Shown here: piece by piece, positions 45,801 through 64,000 of the stretch
Layout of the letters: each line of letters starts with the position of its first letter
How positions within the stretch are numbered: the first letter of the stretch is position 1
Origin: Pseudorasbora parva
Lineage: Eukaryota > Chordata > Actinopteri > Cypriniformes > Gobionidae
Length of the DNA: 64,000 nt
NCBI RefSeq assembly: GCF_024679245.1
Contig: NC_090188.1
Location: 40,883,492-40,947,491, forward strand
Direction of reading: 5' to 3'
The notes under the pieces: generated by a model
Told to the model about the DNA's origin: nothing
Databases searched by the model: none
The model's input: the letters and a program-made list of their open reading frames with translations, nothing else
Program-made: the position numbers and the translations under genes

Positions 45801-48800
45801 TTCACGACTTAATGCGTCGTGTTTCTTTCTGGAGTTTTTTTTTTAAAATTATTATTATTGTGATTGAGTCTCTCAATTGTTTTCACATCTCAGAATCATA
45901 GTCACTGCTGGAGAGGGTTCAAATATGCAAAAGATACTGGAAAACTAAATAACATGCGGAAGCTGGAGTAATTTTCTGAAGAACTGGTCAGTTTAACTGC
46001 TCAGGACAAACAAGAGACTCAACAACAACCATCACAAGACACACTGCCGTGGATTGTATTAATTGTGCCGTGGAAGTATTGAGAATCAATGGTTCTTACA
46101 CTTTTGAACGGGTCATTGTAATAAATTCAGCTAATTTTTTTTCTTGTTGACTGTATGTCGCCTCTGGCTTGGCTTGGTCAGTTGGGGACACTAAATACTA
46201 AATATACAAATAAAATGTATGAATTAGGTCTTATTTAATTCTATAAACTATAATACAGATCTGCCAACATTGTCGCTATATGATAAATTAAAATAAGCTG
46301 ATAACATCACTGTTTTCTCCAGTACGACTGTACAGCCAAATCTAATTCTGCTGCAGTATTGTCCTGTTTAACACTGAAGCTGCTTTGAAACAATAGTGAC
46401 TGAAAAAGCGATATATAAATAAAGATTACTGATTGATTGTTTGTAAAAAAAAGCATTTTTTTAAATGTAAAATAGCTTATTCGAGACAGTACAAAAAAAA
46501 ACATTTAGTATGATTTCTTTACTTTTGTTAAAATCACTCTTGACTCATTCCTACTTCAGCCAGGAATACAAGGGGAGTACTCTGGGTTCGGGCCAAATAC
46601 CGAGCTTGGAGCCCTCTCCTCAGACTGTAGGCCAAATACAGATATAATTTTCTATTGGACTTATTTGTAAGTGTGAACTCATAAAATACCTGGTGACATC
46701 ACAAGTGTGTCTCTTAATTCTCTGATATTCACAAATATTGATTTAACTTTTACTAAACTATAGCAATAATAACATATTTGATTTTTTTTTATAAGGTTTG
46801 AGTTGTTGCCATCAATTTAACACAATAATTCTAGCCACGTTCATTAGACCAATGGAATATCTCACCAGTTTAAATAAATTATTTTTATTTACAAATTTAT
46901 TTATTACACACAGGCAGTAACTCGTTGGCTGTCAAGATCGGAATCTGGTGTGAGTGGACCTGAAAAGGCAGATTCGAGAGCACACATAATGCAGTTAATG
47001 TCAGAGCTGAAATCCTGTTCCACGGTATGTTGCTTTTTCATTTGTTTTATAGTGCAATTGTTACTTATAGTGTGACATACATACAGTGCAATGCTGTCCA
47101 GTTTTAAATGTTGCTGATTAGACTATATTTATTAGACTATAAGTTTAAAGGAAGTGTATTTTAGATTGTGGCCAAAACTGGTACTGCAGGTATACCCCCT
47201 CCCCCTGACTCGAGGTTGCCAGATTGGCTGCAGGATCAGCAGGAACGTTTGTAGATTTGCAGCTGTGGTAACTAGAGTAGCGCAGACAACCCGGATGCTT
47301 AAATCACTACTGACTTTGTGATTGGCCGATAGGTGGAGGGTGGAGCTTCAGGCCAAAACACAACATGTCAACATCAACATCAGTTGAGGGCTGCAACAAC
47401 AACTTTTACATGACAATATCCTGGCCAGACTACTGTTGTCAGTAGCCGCGTTTCCATTACCCTTCAAATTGCGCAAATTGAAATTGCGATTAGAAAATAT
47501 GCCCAATGGAAACGCGGCAATTTCGCAAAAACTCCCATATATCGCAAAAAAGTTTTTACGCTCTCATGAGGTGGTTTTTCAGGCAATTTGAAAAAGGACA
47601 TTTTCACAAAACTGCAATGGAAACGTTTTTTCCGCATTTACATGTCACCTGTTGCGGTGATGCATTGCTGCAACATAGGGCCTATATATTATATTTTCCA
47701 CTCAATTGTGTCGTAATAACAAGATATTGTAGTTAAAAGGACATATATTTTCTCCTAATAAGGACTACGGGCTATATATACTGTAATTAAGACATATATT
47801 CAAGAAATGTATTAAAACAGAAAGAGCTAGCCTATAGTTTCAGCCTTAGGCTACTCAAAGGCCGAGGAAACAGGCCAGTTACATACGTCAATCCATTCCA
47901 GACGATCTTAGTTTATGTCTTATTTAATAAACAGGCAATTAATTTATGAAACATCGATCAAAATAAAAATACAATTTATACAAAACTAAAAAAAAAATTT
48001 AAGAAAGACTTTCTAGAAAATAAAACTTGAAGTGATCAAAATCATGTGACTCCCCAGGTCTCAAACATATTGCGATTCTTACTCATGCTGCTCACTTTTC
48101 ATAATCAACATATAGGCTAAATTAAAATAATAATATTACAGGCTAATGTTTAGGCCTAAACGTAGCCTATTTAGTTTCGTAGTTAGGCTGTTTTCTTTAA
48201 CCCACAGCCGATAAAAGCGCCGACATTCTCATTTTTTTCTTCTTCCTTTAAGAGAGATGAAACAATTCACAATACTCTTGTCATTTTTAGCTCTACAGAT
48301 AAGTTCAAGACATAATTATAAACTATAAGCTGTCTATTTTTATTTGTGGACTCAGGGAACTCATTATTTTGCATGCACTCACTCCAACGCTGTCTCCATT
48401 TCAAAAAAAATTATTTCGTTTATTAAATGCCATTTTTTCTTTTCCAAAGCATTTCTAAATTCAGTTCATATGTCCATCAAACGAAATATCTAGCCAAAAT
48501 AACGAAAGTGGTAAAAAAAACAAAAACATTTGAGTTAACATGCAAATTCAAACATTTCGCTCTACTCTAGCTGCGTCAACCTGGCGCGGGTAAAAGTCGA
48601 TCATTCTTTACAGATGACGGGTTCGGTTTGGAGAGAAGACGAGATGGAGTTCTTTATTAAACTCATAAAAGACAATATAGGATTACAGGAATACTGGATT
48701 CTAAACACAGAAATGCTACATCATCATGAAGACCTTGAAGCAGATCTGACACACACACACACACACACACACACCTCATATCCGTGCCGCTTCAGTAACC

Positions 48801-51079
48801 TAAGAGGCTTTCCTTGCCATTAATGCGTGGATAGCACATGTCTCCTTCCAATAAAAATAATGGCTAGTGTGATGGATGGGATGTACAAACCTACCAAGTG
48901 CCATCGTTTTGGACTGACCTATCGCGAGAGGAAAGTAACGTTTTAGTCGCATAACTGCAGCTATGGAAACGCTGTCATTTCGCAACAGTTTTGTATCGAC
49001 ATTTAAGAAATATCGCAAAAGTTTTTCGCAAATCTGTAATGGAAACGCAGCTAGTGATTGAAGTATTTGAAATTAAAATGATTTCTTAATGTCTAGTGAC
49101 ATCAGGGTCATTTTATGATTAATTGAAATACATTTCTTACATACAGTTCCTTTAATCTGATCTAAAATTATGAATGTAACAAAGACATTTTTCTTCTGGT
49201 TAATCAGCAATACCAGTATCATCGGTAAGGGCTTTTAAATCGCTAATTCTAAAGCAAAAGTAAAACGCGGCCACTTGAGTGCTGCAAAGCAAGTGTTTTC
49301 ACAATAAAACGTACAAGTTGTACATTTCACTTTGAAAACAGTGATCATCTTGTCTGTCAGCTCTTCGTGCTCGCAATAAATTAAATCGGACTCCTGATGC
49401 AACACTCATTTGGCTCACACTGTATTAGTCAGACACGTTCAGTTATTTGTAGTCTTCTTTAAATTAAATTAAATATTTTATTAATATAAAATTATTTTAC
49501 TTACTGCAAATAGAATCATAGAATTGTTTATTCTATCATGTTTCATTTAGTCCTAAATGGTTTTATTATAATAAATCAAGAACATGACTGCACACACTAG
49601 GTTGAGGTCTGTATCAAGGATTACCTCTGATTACCAAGGATGACCTATATATCAACTGCAGTTCTTGTACTAATAACAAAACACATTTTCTTTATCGATT
49701 TTTACAGGACCAGGAATTCAAGAAAAAAGCTGAGATGTTTCTCTGCCAGTTTAAGGACTTAAAAGATGTCTGCAAGTACTTTAGGAACCACTGGGAGCCA
49801 ATTGGTCATCTCTGGTCTAATTTTGGAAGGTGTTATAAGCATGGAGACTCTGACACAAACAATCTAATAGAACGGTATATACCATTTTTATGCATGTTTG
49901 CTTCATTAGTGGACAAACTGAAAGCTACCATAGGGTTTTGAGTATTTTCTGATTTCTCTGCTTTCTTTTCCATATAGACTCTTCCACCGTTTAAAATATC
50001 AATTCCTCTGTGGCATACGAAACCGTAGATTGGATCATCTGATTGATGTGCTACTGAACAAGACTGACAAGTACTTCAACATAATACAGGATTTGCAGTC
50101 TGCTGGGAGGGTCTATAACCCTCTGGAAAGTCAAATGGAGGAAATAAAGAAGTCTGCTCAGAGAATGCTAGACAATGGTTGGGCCATGAGAGTTAATCTA
50201 GCTTCAACAGAGACATACAAATACAATGTTCCATCTGAAAGTAACCCACATGTAGTTTACTGTGTGTGCCCTGCAGAACAGTTCTGCAGCTGTATAGCTG
50301 GTACAAGGGGACGCACATGTAAGCATCTCATTTTATTAAGTCTTCTCACTTGTGTTGATGGTGAGACCTTTCCAGACATGGACACACAACTGCAAGCCCA
50401 TGCCAACAACTTGATTCAAAAGAATAAGTATACCATTTCTGCAAAGCCTCAAAAAACACTAGAGGTTGAAAGCTTATTTGGAAGACCAGTATCAAAACCA
50501 TGTATTGTGACAAATCTATGTGATTGCTTTACTTTCACATATCATAAAAAATGCGCTTGTCTACTACTTGCAAAGGGACTTTTAAATGAGTTGAGTGATA
50601 CAAAATCAAAAACTCCTGTTAACAATTCAGTGGAGCCAATACCAAATGAGGATGAAATTGCAGATGAAGATAGGCGTAGTACAACTATCAGGAAACTGGA
50701 AAGTATAGTAAAGACTCTACAGACATGGAAGAGAATTCCTGAGGATATTGTCCATAAAATAAATGAGCTAGAAGTGCAGACAAAAGAAGAAAATATGAAC
50801 TTTAAAAGACTTTGTGATGAGAACAAGTCACGTAAAGTACGTCCACTATTTGCAAACCGAAAAAGAAAAACTGACAGAGACACTTCCTCAGAGATGAAGA
50901 CAGATGTCACAAGTTTTCCTATCAAGTCAAGAAGAAAACACAAAGCAATCAGAGGTTCAAAAAATAATACAAACAAGGTTTGTAAGGTAAAGAACTTTTT
51001 ATTAAAGTGCAGTTATTGTAAAGTTGCAATAAAACTATTGATTATGAAAATAAATATACATTGTTTTCTGTGTCAAACC

Positions 51080-51106
<27 letters not shown>
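42849..51106 (+). CDS. MULE-type transposase with SWIM zinc finger, five exons
   Basis: Coding exons 42849-43765, 44822-44918, 46914-47024, 49708-49874 and 49978-51106 have GT/AG borders and compatible phases (2,0,0,2), giving about 806 residues with no internal stop. The N-terminus has a Cys/His cluster (FTCKRSG, GCKAYV, HSGHDP), like the WRKY/GCM1-type DNA-binding fingers of MULE proteins. The MULE core shows D250 (FMDATHG), D311 (VDKDQAE) with CWYH after it, and E430 (TNNLIE), so the catalytic triad is intact. A SWIM finger follows at about C534-x-C536-x8-C545-x-H547. The C-terminal 200 residues are basic and charged; the last 40 may be intron read-through, since donors occur near 50979-50989. 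It converges with the minus-strand gene ending at 51080. It may be an active or domesticated transposase. Confidence 0.85.
43793..44074. mobile_element. Near-perfect foldback MITE in the transposase intron
   Basis: The left half (agttcacccaaaactgtaaa...) is mirrored almost base for base by the right half (...gacagttttgggtgat), with a centre near 43930. High arm similarity suggests a recent insertion. Confidence 0.8.
44412..44679. mobile_element. TTAA foldback MITE (AGGGATAGTTCACCC ends)
   Basis: TTAA at 44408-44411 and 44680-44683 flanks inverted ends AGGGATAGTTCACCCAAAAA. The arms also match internally (aagatgtaggtgtgtttgtt). Same family as the truncated copy at 1-366. Confidence 0.85.
45435..46140. 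mobile_element. Inverted-terminus element in transposase intron 2
   Basis: The left end carries aatgaccccattcaaaagtt and the right end its inverse (cttttgaacgggtcatt). Inner parts are also inverted (gaattctcaata against attgagaatc; ttcagaaaaat against ttttctgaagaac). No transposase. Limits approximate. Confidence 0.6.
46300..46440 (+). repeat. SINE/LINE-tail-like repeat (partner of 3000-3125)
   Basis: Ends gcgatatataaataaagatt followed by an actgattgattg tail, the usual 3' end of a common fish retroposon. Confidence 0.5.
47149..49151. mobile_element. TTAA element with a nested GCGTTTCCATTA element
   Basis: TTAA at 47145-47148 and 49152-49155 flanks ends AGGAAGTGTAT and, inverted, AGGAACTGTAT. 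An inverted partial copy of its left part occurs at about 23385-23531. The nested element occupies roughly 47450-49053. Confidence 0.7.
47450..49053. mobile_element. Nested element with gcgtttccatta ends and a Myb/SANT-like frame
   Basis: Left end gcgtttccattacccttcaa is answered by the inverted right end (tttgcgaaa..., taatggaaacgc), with TA on both sides. A plus-strand frame at 48614-48745 reads WREDEMEFFIKLIKDN, reminiscent of the SANT-like helper proteins of Harbinger elements, before running into a CA repeat. No nuclease remains. Superfamily uncertain. Confidence 0.5.
50979..51082. other. Convergent 3' ends of the two large genes
   Basis: The plus-strand frame stays open to 51106 while the minus-strand gene stops at 51082-51080, so the two coding ends overlap by 27 bases. 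AATAAA signals for the plus strand occur at 51028 and 51049, before that stop; the complement TTTATT at 50998-51003 could serve the minus strand. If the plus gene uses an earlier stop after splicing, the overlap falls in 3' UTRs. Confidence 0.5.
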
Positions 51107-60609
<9,503 letters not shown>

Positions 60610-60960
60610 CTGTAAATATATACAGTATATTATAATTATTTTTTGGCTTAAAGGAACAGTTTCAGATTTTTGACCACTTGCCCCATTTCCAGTTACATTG
60701 ACCAACAAAAATATTTTTTCTTGCTGTTGTACATCCACAGTTCTGGCTATCTAACCCCAAAACAAACATAATTTGACCACTTATCAAGCGCGTATAAAAG
60801 GTTCTGAAACTTTGGCTTATGGATTTTTTTTATTTTTTATTTAAGTGGCCTGTTGCTTTTCCTTTTTGACTTACAAAGGAGACACTGATTATCTCCAGTC
60901 TCCTTAAACAACATTGTTGATGTGTAAGAAATATGGCAAGGGCCCAAAATTCTGACCCTT

Positions 60961-60962
<2 letters not shown>

Positions 60963-61000
<38 letters not shown>
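60963..61000. repeat. (TA)n microsatellite
   Basis: About 19 TA units begin immediately after the stop codon/altered donor of the Ulp1 exon at 61002. Confidence 0.95.
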
Positions 61001-61001
<1 letters not shown>

Positions 61002-63711
61002 TTATCCATTGATAACATTTCCATCAATAAGGAACATATCTAAAGACTGAAACAAAAGTGAGGCCAGGCGCATTCTCTCTTGTTGTATTACAGGGCACTG
61101 GAAGAAGGTAATGCAGCCACCAGACTTCATAAACTCAGTGGCAAACTTGAAGGAAGACAAAAGTATTTTAAAAGAAAATGCAAGACAGAGGAAAAAAAGG
61201 ATATTAGTCACTAAATACAGATTCTGACATGTTATTCACCCTTTAATATAAGTACAAGGGGAAATTATGTATGACAGAAAGTTTAAATTCAATTGGTTAC
61301 AACACATGCCTGCAGTGATCTAGGCTTGGTAATGGAAATTAACTTACCGCAAGTGTGTGGACACCACATGACACTGAATCAGTTTGCATATTGTGCTTTA
61401 TGGTTTTAAGGTCCCACTCTCCTTTCACTCCCCTTGCAGATGCAAATGCACTGTAATCAACAAAATAAATCAACACTGAAATCCAACTCCAACATATAAT
61501 TTTAAAATAATTATTTTGTCATACTTATAACCATATCAGTCAAAACTCCATTTCAATTTTGGCTACTAAATTTGGCTACTAAATTTTTTGGTGAGTATAT
61601 GTGCTAGTCGTGTGAGCATAATTGAACAACAGCGGAACTATATACTGTATATAATGGGAGAAGGTACTGCCATATTGGCTTTAAAGTAGACCTTTGCCTC
61701 TAGACGACTGACATCCCTATAGTAAACAAAACAATGAATACCAACCACCAGTGTTGAGCAATTGCTTGGCACTGCCACTCCGTCTCTCCAAGGGAATTGA
61801 AATAGGTGATGCACCTGCTGTCAACATTGCAATGCTAAAACAGAAGTATTTGACATTATAATAACCATAAGACACTTATTGCAATATGTTCTGCCAATTT
61901 GCAGCTGTCATTGGCCTCCAGTGTATGAGAACATGTCTTAAACAACACATTGAAGAAATTGCTGATGTTGAAGAAATCTGACAATAACAATGTTAGTCAG
62001 ATTTGTTCATTTTCATGGGTTTTGTGGTGTTTAAGACACATTTTTACACAAAATAGAAGCATTTGGAAGTGGTGATTTGGCAGATAACTAAGATTTTTAT
62101 GTAAAGGAAAGAATAAAATGGAATCTACATGTGAAAAACAAAAACTTTAAAGAGGTTTGACTCACAAAAAAACTCCAGTGATTGCCACGCTCAAGATATA
62201 CGCCAACCACCTCTTTGGCCCCTTCAAAAATGTTATTCTGTAATTCAGCGAAATAGAAAATGAATTCAAAGGTATAAAATATGACAATGTTTAATTCAGC
62301 TAACTGACACCTAGCAGTGATTCATTAACATAATGCCTACCAAATACATGCAGGTAAGAGACAAAACATTTCATCATACCTTCAGAAAATAATGACTTTT
62401 TGCCCTTTTGGAGCCATCTAGTATTTTTGTGAGAGCCTGGGAATTCACATGCACAACCCCTTGGCGATCCTGATTTAAGGTTGAGAAATAAAATATTGTT
62501 TTGCATTTTCACATTCTAACATTTAAATCAAGAACTGAATAGAGAAATAAACGTGTTAAAGCAAGCTTAACTGCACATTTAGATATATCCAAATTCAAAT
62601 TATTGCTGGTAAAATTACACTTACCTTGCTAAGGACATTACATATTGAATTCATGACCTGAAAATTTCAAGGCAAAAATTTAAGGTAAAAGATTTGAACT
62701 GCTCTATATTTTGAATCACATAGAAATGTTGTGAATCATTTATCACCAGTCCTGTGCTAGACCTTTATGGTTCCACAAATGAAAACAAAATAAATAATTA
62801 AGTAGGGTAAACGTACCTATTAAGCCCAAGTACCCATTAAGCACACTACTATCTTTGAGCTCAGATTACATATTATAAATATATATAATCATCCTACTTG
62901 ATGTCTTAACCAATTGATGTGCTTGTTATTATATGCCTTCTGTAATGTCAAGTTAATCAGACCATTGCACTCGGAGATATGGGTATCCATTCACAGTGTC
63001 TGGTGGACATTTCTGTGATTTTACACTGTCTTTTAAAGACTTCGTATTATTGTTCGGTAAGCTTAAAGGGTCCCTATTATGAAAACCACAGCTTCAGTGT
63101 GACATCAATAAGAAAAAGTATAGTTTCATAGAAATTATCAATAATAGGTGTTCATATTTACATTTGTATGAATTTAATACATGACCTAGATTATTTATTT
63201 AGCAAAATTCCCCTTTTAAATTTAATCGAATAATATTTATTCCATAATGTGAAGGCTAAATGCTAGTCAGAGGACATGGTTGTTTGTTTTGGTGGTATGG
63301 AAAGTGGAAAAGAATAAGTGTAAATATTTGCAAGGATATTAAGTTACCTCATCAGAAACCTCCTTGTCCTCCATTAAACTTGTGAAACTTTTCACTTGTA
63401 GACTATATGGCCCCACACTTCCAATTGGGAAAGCTGGCCTCTTATTTTGAAGACACCTTAATGGCCTAACATCTACAAAGATAAAGAATAATTCATAGAT
63501 GACACATTTTGCAAGAACGTTAGGTTTTCATTAACAATACAAATTAAATTGGCCATCTGAAAGAAATGCAAAGGTATGTTTATTATAACATGTAGCTTAC
63601 AGAAGCAACCCCTCCCCCCAACAGCAAGGTATACATTGTGTTAGAGTTGAACAGATGTTAAATTAAACATAGTTAAATTACATTAAATAAAGTGAAAATC
63701 ATACCTTCCAT
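61002..63711 (-). CDS. Ulp1/C48-type cysteine peptidase (SUMO-protease-like), eight exons
   Basis: Minus-strand exons 63711-63705, 63472-63348, 62657-62625, 62469-62380, 62237-62166, 61834-61746 (or to 61749), 61450-61348 and 61145-61002 join in phase to about 220 residues, the size of an Ulp1 catalytic domain. The expected residues occur in order: H105 in GNHW, the acidic position as N122 in YFNSLG, Q161 in MQTDSVSCG and the nucleophile C167. Such enzymes cleave SUMO or related modifiers. The ATG is preceded in its exon by an in-frame TAA. The last exon ends at TAA where GGATAAGT replaces a probable GGTAAGT donor; see findings. Ulp1 genes carried by MULEs are known in plants (Kaonashi-type), so the nearby transposase is suggestive. 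The donor of exon 6 is uncertain. Confidence 0.8.
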
Positions 63712-64000
63712 TTTGCGATCTTATTGCAACTTGGTGACCTTCAAATACAGAAGCAACAATTAAGACAGTGAAAGGTCTTCTCTGAGGTCATTATAACCAT
63801 CAGGGAAGCAATTTGGAACACATTTTACTCTATTTTATCCATGTAGATTCTCTGTAAAAAAAACTGGTCAGGGGTTGGGAACCACTTATGTGCTCCAGAT
63901 TATTGACATTTATGTTATAAAATTGACAGCTGTATGACTGAATAATATATTTTGGATGCAGTATATTTATTTCTTCATTCATTAGTTCATTCAACTATTT
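63712..64000. other. Upstream region of the Ulp1-like gene
   Basis: This should contain the 5' UTR and part of the promoter of the minus-strand gene. No TATA, CCAAT or inverted terminus was identified; the window ends here. Confidence 0.35.

Overview
The window reads as a teleost genome segment, most likely from a cyprinid. The evidence is spliced vertebrate genes, AT-rich introns, and very dense DNA transposons (Tc1/mariner, hAT with 8-bp duplications, THAP-bearing TTAA elements, foldback MITEs), together with a young endogenous retrovirus and long simple-sequence arrays. The species is inferred; no alignment was possible.

Left part (1-12.7 kb): the 5' end of the exportin-5 gene (XPO5) lies on the minus strand. 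Its first four coding exons are at 12647-12546, 7853-7732, 2862-2790 and 2696-2559, and all junction phases agree. The rest of the gene lies beyond the left edge. The introns are swollen by transposons; the deepest nest (about 7.9-12.0 kb) stacks a foldback element, an hAT-like element, a Tc1 element and three TTAA elements.

Middle part (12.7-39 kb): no intact cellular gene was recognised. It holds two broken Tc1 transposase genes, a split PIF/Harbinger nuclease remnant, a solo LTR containing a TTA-flanked element, two related elements (one with a 9-bp duplication), several hAT elements with perfect 8-bp duplications, and a 32-bp minisatellite grown inside one hAT element. A provirus (32037-38454) has two 636-bp LTRs that look almost identical but a heavily deleted pol and a broken env. 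It sits inside the gag region of an older Gypsy-type element.

Right part (39-64 kb): two large multi-exon genes converge tail to tail. On the plus strand, five coding exons (42849-51106) join in phase to about 806 residues: an N-terminal zinc cluster, a MULE transposase core with D, D and E present, and a SWIM zinc finger. On the minus strand, eight exons (63711-61002) encode an Ulp1/C48-type cysteine peptidase. It is followed by a downstream set of exons (60609-51080) encoding a C4HC3 zinc finger, a charged helical region and an unrecognised C-terminus. The two minus-strand blocks would join in phase were it not for an altered splice donor. A 60-bp exon of the second block is present four times inside a degenerate (GAGT)n array carrying a roughly 4.03-kb tandem duplication. 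A 67-bp satellite of about 45 units lies in the probable first intron of the transposase gene. I read this pair as the best candidate for an unusual system: a very large MULE-type element carrying its own Ulp1-like protease gene, or a domesticated derivative. Its outer ends were not found.
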